This document shows, one piece after another, positions 19,456 through 26,478 of a DNA stretch of 64,000 bases. The stretch comes from Myxococcus qinghaiensis (GTDB lineage Bacteria; Myxococcota; Myxococcia; Myxococcales; Myxococcaceae). Each line of letters opens with the position of its first letter. The first letter of the stretch is position 1. The stretch lies in contig NZ_JAKCFA010000001.1 of the NCBI RefSeq assembly GCF_024198215.1, positions 310,001 through 374,000 on the forward strand. The letters are read 5' to 3'. The position numbers were made by a program, and so were the translations under genes. The notes under the pieces are model-generated. The model saw only the letters and a list, made by a program, of their open reading frames with translations, was not told where the DNA came from and did not search any database.

Positions 19456-20985
19456 ATGGCATTGCCAGACCCGAAGTCGCTCAAGCTGCTGAACCATGTC
19501 CCTCCCCGGTTGCTGTCGGCGGCCGAGCGCTACCTCAAGGCCGTGCCGGTGGTGCGTGAGCTGCTGTCGAAGGAGACGGACACGCTGCTGTCCGAGCTGG
19601 AGGGGAGCCTCAAGCCCTACCGGGGGAAGATGTCCGCCTTCGAGCGCCTGCCGGTGACGGGCCGCTCGCGCGAGGAGGTGCTGCGCGAACTCCAGGCGCT
19701 GGAGGCGCAGGAGGAGGGGCGCTGGCGGGAGGGCAAGGTGTCCGGCGCCGTCTACAACGGTGACGAGGAGCACATCGACTTCCTCAACCGCGTCTACGCG
19801 CTGCACTCGCAGAGCAACCCGCTGCACGCGGACCTGTGGCCCAGCGCCACCAAGTTCGAGGCGGAAGTCGTCGCCATGGCGGCGAGCATGCTGGGCGCGG
19901 ATGCCGCCAACGCGGGGAAGGTGCCCGCCGAGCACGTCTGCGGCTCCATGTCCTCCGGCGGCACCGAGAGCATCATGCTCGCGGTGAAGACGTATCGGGA
20001 TTGGGCCCGGGAGACGAAGGGAATCACGAAGCCGGAGATGGTGGCGCCCTCCAGCGCGCACCCGGCCTTCGACAAGGCGGCGCACTACTTCGGCGTGAAG
20101 ATGGTGCGCGTGCCGGTGGCGGCGGACTACCGCGCGGACGTGGCGGCCACGCGCAAGGCCATCAATCGCAACACCATCCTCCTCATCGGCTCCGCGCCGG
20201 GCTTTCCCCACGGCGTCATCGACCCCATCGCCGACCTGTCGGAGCTGGCGCGCAAGAAGCGCCTGGGCTTCCACACGGACGCGTGCCTGGGCGGCTTCGT
20301 GCTGCCCTTCGCGCGCACGCTGGGGCGTCAGGTGCCGCCCTTCGACTTCCGGCTGCCGGGCGTGACGTCCATGTCCGTGGACACGCACAAGTTCGGGTAC
20401 GCGGCGAAGGGCTCGTCGGTGGTGCTCTACCGGGGCACGGCGCTGCGCGCGCACCAGTACTTCACCGCCACCGAGTGGCCCGGAGGCATCTACTTCTCGC
20501 CCACCTTCTCTGGCAGTCGCCCCGGCGCCCTCATCGCCGTGGCCTGGGCGTCCTTGGTGAGCATGGGGGAGCAGGGCTACCTGGAGGCCACGCGCCGCAT
20601 CCTGGACACGGCCGACGCGCTCAAGCAGGGCATCCGCGCCATTCCCGAGCTGCACGTGCTGGGAGACCCGCTGTTCGTCATCGCCTTCGGCTCCGAGACG
20701 CTGGACATCTTCAAGGTGATGGAGCGGATGGGCGAGCGCGGGTGGAGCCTCAACGGCCTGCACAAGCCCGCGGCGGTGCACCTGTGCGTCACGCTGCGGC
20801 ACGCGCAGCCGGGCGTGGCGGAGCGCTTCCTCGCCGACTTGCGCGAGGCGGTGGAGCACGTGAAGGCCCACCCCGGCGAGAAGGGGACGATGGCGCCCGT
20901 CTACGGCATGGCGGCCGCCGTCCCCTTCCGGGGCCTGGTGAGCGACTTGCTCAAGAAGTACATGGACCTGCTCTACAAGGTCTGA
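19456..20985 (+). CDS. PLP-dependent lyase of the sphingosine-1-phosphate lyase group
   Basis: A 509-residue PLP enzyme of the group II decarboxylase fold. The motif [20 protein letters not shown] carries the Schiff-base lysine at about residue 312; it is very close to the same segment in eukaryotic sphingosine-1-phosphate lyases (Dpl1/SGPL1). [20 protein letters not shown] (cofactor phosphate site) and [15 protein letters not shown] (Asp contacting the pyridine nitrogen) also match. No N-terminal membrane anchor is present, as in bacterial homologues. S1P lyases split phosphorylated long-chain bases into a fatty aldehyde and phosphoethanolamine; myxobacteria are known to make sphingolipids, so this is a plausible reaction. 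An alternative is a glutamate or aromatic amino-acid decarboxylase, less likely on motif similarity. Confidence 0.87.
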   Translation: MALPDPKSLKLLNHVPPRLLSAAERYLKAVPVVRELLSKETDTLLSELEGSLKPYRGKMSAFERLPVTGRSREEVLRELQALEAQEEGRWREGKVSGAVYNGDEEHIDFLNRVYALHSQSNPLHADLWPSATKFEAEVVAMAASMLGADAANAGKVPAEHVCGSMSSGGTESIMLAVKTYRDWARETKGITKPEMVAPSSAHPAFDKAAHYFGVKMVRVPVAADYRADVAATRKAINRNTILLIGSAPGFPHGVIDPIADLSELARKKRLGFHTDACLGGFVLPFARTLGRQVPPFDFRLPGVTSMSVDTHKFGYAAKGSSVVLYRGTALRAHQYFTATEWPGGIYFSPTFSGSRPGALIAVAWASLVSMGEQGYLEATRRILDTADALKQGIRAIPELHVLGDPLFVIAFGSETLDIFKVMERMGERGWSLNGLHKPAAVHLCVTLRHAQPGVAERFLADLREAVEHVKAHPGEKGTMAPVYGMAAAVPFRGLVSDLLKKYMDLLYKV

Positions 20986-21000
20986 GCCTCAGGCCCTGGC

Positions 21001-21030
21001 GCCGCGCGGCCCTCAGTGAGGTCGCGCGGC
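21001..21030. terminator. bidirectional hairpin terminator
   Basis: GCCGCGCG (21001-21008) pairs with CGCGCGGC (21023-21030), and inside it CCTCA pairs with TGAGG around a one-base loop, leaving only a 2x1 internal loop. It sits between the convergent S1P-lyase-like gene and the PheS-like gene and overlaps the stop codon of the latter. Confidence 0.6.
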
Positions 21031-22149
21031 CCACTCCCACGTGGTGCCCTGGTGCAGCGCCGCGTAGATGTCGTCGCGCAGGACGTTGCACTCGTCATGC
21101 GTCAGCGTGCGCTCCAGCGCGCGCAGCACCACCCGGAGCAGCACGTTCTTCTGGTCGGCCCGGAGCGCCAGGCGCTTGACGGCACTGGGAGGCAGCGCGG
21201 CGTAGGGCGTCTCCGTCACGACTTCCACGCTCTCCACCAGCTCCGCCCTCTCGCCGAGCGCGGCGCGCACCCTGTCCCCCAGCTCCTCGGACGTCCGGCC
21301 CTCGTCGATGACGAGCGACATGTCTCGGCGCACCGCCGGCATCGACGACACCGGGCGGTAGGGCTCCAGGTCCAACAGCTGGGTGGCGATTCGCGGGTTG
21401 GTGGAGCGCAACAGGCGGATGTCGTCCAGGCCCTTGCGCAACATCAGGATGCGGTCCAGCCCCAGGCCCATGGCGAGCCCGGTGACGGGCCCTGCGTCCA
21501 GTCCGCTCTCCGCGAGGAGCGCGGGCAGCGCCAGGCCACACTCGCCAATCTCCACCCACTCGTCGCCCTCGCGCACGTCCACCTGGAGCCCGTCCGTCGT
21601 GTACGGGTGCACGGCGTCGGTGAGGCGCGTCTCGCGCCCGGGCAGCAGCGCGCCCACCACGGTGGCAATCATCTGTCGCAAGTCGGCGGGAGTGAGGGGC
21701 GGCCCTCGTCGCACGCGCCAGAGGTCCATCTGGTGCGGCTCGCCGGTGTGCAGCCGGTCGATGCAGTCGCGGCGGTAGACGAGGCCCGGACACGCCAGCA
21801 GCACGTCCTCCGGTGGCGCCGCGGCCAGCTTGCGCAGCACCGCCGGAATCATGGCGGAGGTCTGCGAGCGCAACAGCGCCGTGTCGCAGACGTACCGGGT
21901 GTAGCGCGCGTCGCGGGCCACGCCGCCCGGTGGGTAGTGGAGCCGGTCGTAGTTGTCGGCGATGGAGACGACGGGACTTTGTCGGTGGAGGAGGACGTCA
22001 CAGCCCCAGGCGGAGCGGAGAGCATCCAGCGCGGAGGCCACCAGTTGCTGCAGGGCATGGGGGCCGGACGCGGGGTCGGTCAAATCACGAACGGACAGCG
22101 CGCGCCGAAGCTCCTCGGCGCTGAGGATGGAGACGGAAGGGGACGACAT
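21013..22149 (-). CDS. PheS-related ligase fused to a ferredoxin-fold anticodon-binding domain
   Basis: A 378-residue class II aminoacyl-tRNA-synthetase-like protein. The start at 22149 (MSSPSVSILSAEELRRAL) has a GAGAGG site; upstream codons look non-coding. The catalytic core resembles the phenylalanyl-tRNA synthetase alpha chain: GLVYRRDCIDRLHTGEPHQ (motif 2 region) and GLAMGLGLDRILMLRKGLDD (motif 3). It is followed by YRPVSSMPAVRRDMSLVIDE and the rest of an FDX-ACB domain, which in bacteria normally ends the beta chain PheT. This monomeric layout recalls mitochondrial PheRS, but the protein lacks the N-terminal tRNA-binding coiled coil. It is the kind called PheS-related mystery ligase in some annotations. 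Housekeeping PheST should exist elsewhere, so the role (tRNA repair, amino acid or carrier ligation) is open. Confidence 0.82.
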   Translation of the reverse strand: MSSPSVSILSAEELRRALSVRDLTDPASGPHALQQLVASALDALRSAWGCDVLLHRQSPVVSIADNYDRLHYPPGGVARDARYTRYVCDTALLRSQTSAMIPAVLRKLAAAPPEDVLLACPGLVYRRDCIDRLHTGEPHQMDLWRVRRGPPLTPADLRQMIATVVGALLPGRETRLTDAVHPYTTDGLQVDVREGDEWVEIGECGLALPALLAESGLDAGPVTGLAMGLGLDRILMLRKGLDDIRLLRSTNPRIATQLLDLEPYRPVSSMPAVRRDMSLVIDEGRTSEELGDRVRAALGERAELVESVEVVTETPYAALPPSAVKRLALRADQKNVLLRVVLRALERTLTHDECNVLRDDIYAALHQGTTWEWAARPH

Positions 22150-22390
22150 GGAAACCTCTCGGAAGCGGTGGAAACGCAGGGGCTCCGGCACGCCGAGCGA
22201 GAAGTCCGCCTGGCGCCGCCGGCCTCGGATACCCCCCCCGGCGGCTCCGGGTGGGCGTCGCGCCTGACGGCGTTTCACCAACGAGAGGTTCGTGCGCTCA
22301 GTGCGGCACGGCCTCCCGACACCCAAAGGGAGCCGGGGGGCGGCTAAATCGACGAGCACTGACGACGAGCACCATGTCCCTACGAATAAC

Positions 22391-22409
22391 GCCAGCCGCT
22401 TCCGCTGGC
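22391..22409 (-). terminator. hairpin downstream of the dienelactone hydrolase gene
   Basis: GCCAGC and GCTGGC flank a 7-base loop 22 bases beyond the stop codon at 22431; read on the minus strand the stem is followed by the somewhat U-rich GTTATTCG. The rest of the 281-base gap 22150-22430 holds the promoter side of the PheS-like gene and no visible gene. Confidence 0.45.
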
Positions 22410-22430
22410 AAGGGGGGCTGCCTCACCCGC

Positions 22431-23168
22431 TCATGCCGAGAGGGTGCGGCCGAACACGTCGAACAGCTCGCGCCAGTGCTGCTCGGCGGCGTCCTTGTCG
22501 TAGGCGCCAGAGCCTTCCACCGCATAGCCATGGCGCGCGCCGACATGGAGGTGGGACTGGTGCCGGACACCGGCGGTTTTCAGCGCCGTCTCCAGGCGGA
22601 GGATGGCGTCGGCCGGCATGGAGCCGTCCTGGTCCGCGTGGCCGAACACGAGCTCGCCGCGAACATCGCCGACGCGCAGGTGGGCGCTGTCCGGGGAGTC
22701 CGTCGCCAGCTTGCCTCCATGGTTGGATACCGCCGCGGCGACGGTGTCCGGGAAGTCCGCGGCCATACGCACGGCCATGGAGCCACTCATGCAATAGCCG
22801 GCCACGCCGACCTTGGGGCCCTTCACCTGAGGGAGCTGCGCGAGGAAGTCGAGCTCGGCGGCGCCGTCATCGCGCACGCGCTGAGGCGTCAGCGTCGCGA
22901 TGAGGGCGAAGATGTGCTTGCGGAACGCCTCGTCCGCGAACGAGCCCTGCAGGGCCAGGTTTCCGGCGCGGCCCTCGCGATAGAAGACGTTGGGCAGCAG
23001 GACGACATAGCCGCCGTCCGCGAGCCGCTGGGCCATGTGCTCGAAGGCGGGCCGGATGCCCATCGCGTCAGTCAGCAGGATGACCGCGGGCCACGGGCCG
23101 CGTCCCTCCGGCTGGAACAGCTTCGCGTCCATCGTTCCCTCACGGGTCGGCAGCTCGATGTCTTCCAT
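22431..23168 (-). CDS. dienelactone hydrolase family protein
   Basis: A 245-residue alpha/beta hydrolase. The start at 23168 (MEDIELPTREGTMDAKLFQP) is set by a GAGGAG site; the frame extends upstream but over the neighbouring gene. The nucleophile elbow is GYCMSGSM (Cys at about residue 123), the cysteine type typical of dienelactone hydrolases rather than a serine esterase. GHADQDGSMP supplies the Asp and ARHGYAV the His of the triad. Classic members open the lactone ring of dienelactone to give maleylacetate in chlorocatechol breakdown; many relatives have other ester substrates. It lies 35 bases after a Fe-alcohol dehydrogenase related to maleylacetate reductase on the same strand, which would use exactly that product. 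Confidence 0.88.
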   Translation of the reverse strand: MEDIELPTREGTMDAKLFQPEGRGPWPAVILLTDAMGIRPAFEHMAQRLADGGYVVLLPNVFYREGRAGNLALQGSFADEAFRKHIFALIATLTPQRVRDDGAAELDFLAQLPQVKGPKVGVAGYCMSGSMAVRMAADFPDTVAAAVSNHGGKLATDSPDSAHLRVGDVRGELVFGHADQDGSMPADAILRLETALKTAGVRHQSHLHVGARHGYAVEGSGAYDKDAAEQHWRELFDVFGRTLSA

Positions 23169-23203
23169 GGGCACTCCTCGACAGCGGGGGGCAGTGTGGC
23201 TGG

Positions 23204-24370
23204 CTATAGCGCCCGGGTGGCGATCTCCGCCAGTTCGGCGTCGGTGAGTGTCAGGGGATTGGCCTTCATGCTGCTCGCGGCGCGGGCCTTCGTCACCAGC
23301 TCGGGCAGCCGCGCGGGCGTGAGTCCGTAGGTGGCGAGGCCGGGAATGCGCAGGTCCGCGCGCAAGGCCTCCACCCACGACAGGGCTTCTTCCTCACGGG
23401 CCTCGGCGCGGCCGGTGAGCAGGACGGCCAGCTCCCGGAAGCGGGGCAGGGACGGGTGCTCCGGCGCGCGCGCACGCAGGGCCCTCAGGTTGACGTCGAG
23501 CACCGCGGACAACAGGGCCGCGCACACGGCGCCATGGGGCGCGTCGAACATGCCACCCACCGGCGCCGCGAAGCCGTGCACCGCGCCGAGCCCGGAGTTC
23601 GCCAGGCACAGTCCGCCTAAGAGGCTGGCCAGCGCCAGGTCCTCGCGAGCCTCCGCGTCAGGCCCCTCCAGGACGGCCCGACGCAGCGAGCGCGCGGAGC
23701 GGCGCAGGCCCTCGCGCGCCAGGGCGTCGGTGAGGGGATTGGCGCGTGCGGAGAGGAAGGGCTCTATGAGCTGAGACAGCGCATCCATGCCGCTCGCGGC
23801 GAGCACGGAGGCGGGTGCGCCGATGAGCAGGTCCGGGTCCACGAGCGCCACGGCCGGCAGCAGCTTCGGCCCGCGCAGGCTGGCCTTCACCTGGGCCTCC
23901 TTCGAGCCCAGCACCGCGTTGCGCGTCACCTCCGAGCCGGTGCCCGCGGTGGTGGGAATGGCCACGAAGGGCAGCGACGCGCGGGTGAGCGGCTGGCCGC
24001 GTCCGATGACCTCCAGGTAGTCGAGCGGGTCTCCACCCTGCGTCGCCAGCGCCGCCAACGCCTTGCCCGCGTCGAGCGCGCTCCCGCCGCCCATCGCCAC
24101 CACCACGTCACAGCGCTCCTGGGCGAGCAGGCCCAGGCCCTGGCGCACCAGGTCCACCGTGGGCTCTCCCTCCACGCGGAACCCCGTGACGGTCAGGCCG
24201 AGCGCCTCCAGTGACTCGCGCAGGGCGCCGGCGCGCGCGGGCGTCTTCCCGGTGACGAGCAGCACGCGCTGACCGCCGAGCCCGCGCACCAGCTCCGGGG
24301 CCTCGGCGAGCCGACCCGGTCCGAAGACGATGCGCGTCGCGGTGGCGAACTCGAAGGCGGTGGGACTCAC
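23204..24370 (-). CDS. iron-containing alcohol dehydrogenase family protein (maleylacetate-reductase-like)
   Basis: A 388-residue Fe-ADH-family enzyme starting with GTG at 24370. The NAD-binding N-domain shows [29 protein letters not shown] and [20 protein letters not shown] (the GGGS motif), and [18 protein letters not shown]. In the metal site, [11 protein letters not shown] has Asp followed by Gln where the family usually has D-x-x-x-H, while the later histidines are present in [11 protein letters not shown] and [10 protein letters not shown]. One of four metal ligands is therefore substituted, as happens in some maleylacetate reductases and other metal-variant members. The stop codon lies 35 bases before the dienelactone hydrolase start; the start lies one base after the stop of the monooxygenase-like gene's frame boundary, so the three are one operon. 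Confidence 0.87.
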   Translation of the reverse strand: MSPTAFEFATATRIVFGPGRLAEAPELVRGLGGQRVLLVTGKTPARAGALRESLEALGLTVTGFRVEGEPTVDLVRQGLGLLAQERCDVVVAMGGGSALDAGKALAALATQGGDPLDYLEVIGRGQPLTRASLPFVAIPTTAGTGSEVTRNAVLGSKEAQVKASLRGPKLLPAVALVDPDLLIGAPASVLAASGMDALSQLIEPFLSARANPLTDALAREGLRRSARSLRRAVLEGPDAEAREDLALASLLGGLCLANSGLGAVHGFAAPVGGMFDAPHGAVCAALLSAVLDVNLRALRARAPEHPSLPRFRELAVLLTGRAEAREEEALSWVEALRADLRIPGLATYGLTPARLPELVTKARAASSMKANPLTLTDAELAEIATRAL

Positions 24371-24371
24371 G

Positions 24372-24689
24372 TCACCACCCGGCGTCTTCGGGGAACAGGT
24401 TGACGTACTTCTGGCTGGTGCGCGGCTCCGCCATCATCGGCGCCACGGTGTCGCGCCAGGTGAGGTAGTGGGCCGTCTCCTTGTGCTCCGCGGGCGCCTG
24501 GGCCGTCCGGTAGACCTCCACGAGCACGAAGCGCGTCGGGTCCTCGGAGTCCTGGAGGAAGTCGAAGCGGGCGATGCCGGGCTCCTTCGCGCTCTCCCGC
24601 GCGTTGACCACGGTGGCTTCGCGAAAGGCATCCACGTGCTCCGGCTTGACGTGGATGTGGACCTGGACGACCCGCAGGCTGTTGGGCAT
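24372..24689 (-). CDS. antibiotic biosynthesis monooxygenase (ABM/YgiN-type) domain protein
   Basis: A 105-residue dimeric ferredoxin-like protein of the ABM superfamily. Features are the opening strand [40 protein letters not shown] (the conserved N-x-x-S/E-P-G-x-x-x-F core) and [19 protein letters not shown]. Relatives include YgiN quinol monooxygenase and LsrG, and act without cofactors on quinols or small ketones. It is the first gene of an apparent operon with the Fe-alcohol dehydrogenase and dienelactone hydrolase, which would fit a ring-oxidation or quinone-detoxification pathway. Full length for the family. Confidence 0.85.
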   Translation of the reverse strand: MPNSLRVVQVHIHVKPEHVDAFREATVVNARESAKEPGIARFDFLQDSEDPTRFVLVEVYRTAQAPAEHKETAHYLTWRDTVAPMMAEPRTSQKYVNLFPEDAGW

Positions 24690-24703
24690 GTCCGGAAACT
24701 ACT

Positions 24704-24741
24704 CCGGGCCGAGACCGCGTGGGGACGCGACCTCGGCCCGG
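24704..24741 (-). terminator. long hairpin terminator after the polysaccharide lyase gene
   Basis: CCGGGCCGAG (24704-24713) and CTCGGCCCGG (24732-24741) form a perfect 10-bp stem, with a second inner stem GCGT/ACGC around GGGG. It lies 41 bases beyond the stop of the gene ending at 24782. Confidence 0.65.
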
Positions 24742-24781
24742 GAGAGGGCACGGTGTGGGGTGCCGTACAACCGTGGGCGCG

Positions 24782-26044
24782 CTACGGGGCCTTGATGACC
24801 GCCGTGGGGTTCAGCACGTCCTCGAGCTTCCGGGCCATCACCCATCCGTCGTGGTAGACGATGCCCGTCTGCGTAATCGTGTCGTTCCGGTACAGGCCAA
24901 TCTTCAGGTAGTTGACCTGGCCGGAGTACTGGGTGGCGATGTAGCGCTTGGGCATCACCAGCTTGCCGTCGAGGTACAGCTCCACGAAGCCCACCTTCGA
25001 GTCCGCCGACCAGCGCACGTGGAAGATGAAGTCCATCCACTTGCCGCGCGTCAGCGGGGCGCGCCAGACGATGGTGCCCGGGTTGCCGCCGATGTTGAGG
25101 CGGACCTCGTTGCCGTAGACGTAGAACTCCACCGGCGGCGAGCCGCCCACGGTGTCGCTCTCCTGGTGCCACTGGGTGAAGAGCTGCCACGTATTCACAT
25201 TGGGGAACGTGGAGTCGAACATCGTGCTCCAGCGGTAGTAGTACTCGGAGCCCGACGGCTCGCGCGTCATCCGCACCAGCTCGTTGCGGTTGCCGCTGGA
25301 GTTGATGGGGTCATCGCCCCGCTTCACCGTGGCCTTGAGCGCGTAGCTGCCCTGGCGCTTCGGCGAGGACACCATCGCCAGCCGGTCCGCGCTCACCATC
25401 TGCGCGCGCGTCCACTGGCTGATGTTGTTCGTCTCGAAGTCACCCACCCACACCACGCTGTTGCCCGTGGGGGGCGTCGTCGGAGGAGGCGTCGTCACCG
25501 TGGTGGCGCAGGCGCGCGCCTCGGCGATGGAGGCCCAGTCGTTGATGCTGTTGCCCTGGAAGGTGATGCGAACGCGGCGCGCGGAGGTGGCCGTGAAGGA
25601 GTACGTCTCCGCGGAGGACGACCTGCTGCTCGTGCCGCTGTAGATCTGCGTGTACGTGTAGCCATCCGGCGAGACGGACACCGTGAAGGTGTTCGCCCGC
25701 GTGGTGCCTTCGTGCCATGCGATGGTGACGCCCGAGATGGACTTGGTGGTGCCCAGGTCGTAGTCAATCCAGCCGCCCTTGCCGAGGTAGCTCCAGCGGG
25801 TGGACAGGCTGTCGTCCATCGTGTTGGCCGGCACGTTGCCGTCATGACCCTTGGCGATGACGGACGCGGCCGTGAGCTGGTTGCAGCCCGTGGCAGTCAG
25901 CGCGGCGGCGGAGGCTGACGTGGCGAAGGCCGTGGCCTCGAGCCCCGCGGGGGCCTCGCCCAGCTCCGTGACGTCGTCCTGGGGACCGCACGCGGTGACA
26001 CCCAGGCCGAGCAATGCGCCAGCCAGCAGAAGAGACTTCTTCAT
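24782..26044 (-). CDS. lipoprotein with discoidin (F5/8 type C) and polysaccharide-lyase domains
   Basis: A 420-residue exported lipoprotein: signal MKKSLLLAGALLGLGVTAC with Cys19. Residues about 45-170 form an F5/8 type C-like carbohydrate-binding module (NTMDDSLSTRWSYLGKGGWI, DYDLGTTKSISGVTIAW, RVRITFQGNS). After a Pro/Thr linker (TTPPPTTPPTG) comes a jelly-roll polysaccharide lyase-like domain of the heparin-lyase/PL20 type (about 195-420) with FTQWHQESDTVGG, WRAPLTRGKWMDFIFHVRWS, GFVELYLDGKL and a late IGLYRND. Such enzymes cleave uronic-acid-containing glycans by beta-elimination; glucuronan or alginate-like substrates are possible. An AGAGG site precedes the ATG. Surface-displayed degradation of prey or plant glycans would suit a myxobacterium. 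Confidence 0.84.
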   Translation of the reverse strand: MKKSLLLAGALLGLGVTACGPQDDVTELGEAPAGLEATAFATSASAAALTATGCNQLTAASVIAKGHDGNVPANTMDDSLSTRWSYLGKGGWIDYDLGTTKSISGVTIAWHEGTTRANTFTVSVSPDGYTYTQIYSGTSSRSSSAETYSFTATSARRVRITFQGNSINDWASIAEARACATTVTTPPPTTPPTGNSVVWVGDFETNNISQWTRAQMVSADRLAMVSSPKRQGSYALKATVKRGDDPINSSGNRNELVRMTREPSGSEYYYRWSTMFDSTFPNVNTWQLFTQWHQESDTVGGSPPVEFYVYGNEVRLNIGGNPGTIVWRAPLTRGKWMDFIFHVRWSADSKVGFVELYLDGKLVMPKRYIATQYSGQVNYLKIGLYRNDTITQTGIVYHDGWVMARKLEDVLNPTAVIKAP

Positions 26045-26478
26045 GTAGGGACCTCTGGGGATTCAAAAACAGACAGACGGGGAGTGTGTCCGGCGGCCAT
26101 CTCCCGACGGGCCGGTATCTGGTTTCAGCTAGGGGGCTTCTCCAAGGTCACGGCGGGGGTTCGCCGCGTTGCGACGGAGACAACCATCGACCACTTTTAT
26201 TTCGTATTCAACACTTCTCGACATGCCTGCCTGCCCTCCAAGAAAAGGGGCAGGACATACTCCGGGTGGGGGTTCAGGCGGTGGGATTGGAAACGTCTGT
26301 CATTGGTGGCGGATTGAGGCGGACGGTGAGGGCCTGAGCGCACCGTGAGCGGGGCCGAGGAGGCATGCGGTGGCCTGGAGGGCAGGCCCACAGGCGAATT
26401 CAATACACACACACCACCCCCGGGCGCGAGGGGCTCCGCCGCGCGGGAGCGTTAGAGGTTCGGGCTCTGGAGGTGCTC
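26045..26478. promoter_or_regulatory. divergent intergenic region, 434 bp
   Basis: Lies between the starts of the lyase lipoprotein (minus) and the ATPase-TPR gene (plus). A locally AT-rich part at about 26190-26222 (ACTTTTATTTCGTATTCAAC) is the best promoter candidate. Frames crossing it (for example 26084-26317) lack ribosome sites and have poor composition. No RNA gene or repeat recognised. Confidence 0.35.

Noticed and set aside
17515..20871. 1118-aa minus-strand frame across the kinase and lyase genes
   Set aside because: Antisense shadow of two well-supported plus-strand genes; no motifs or ribosome site.
26084..26317. Short plus-strand frame in the 26045-26478 gap
   Set aside because: No ribosome site, poor composition and no similarity to known small proteins; treated as non-coding.
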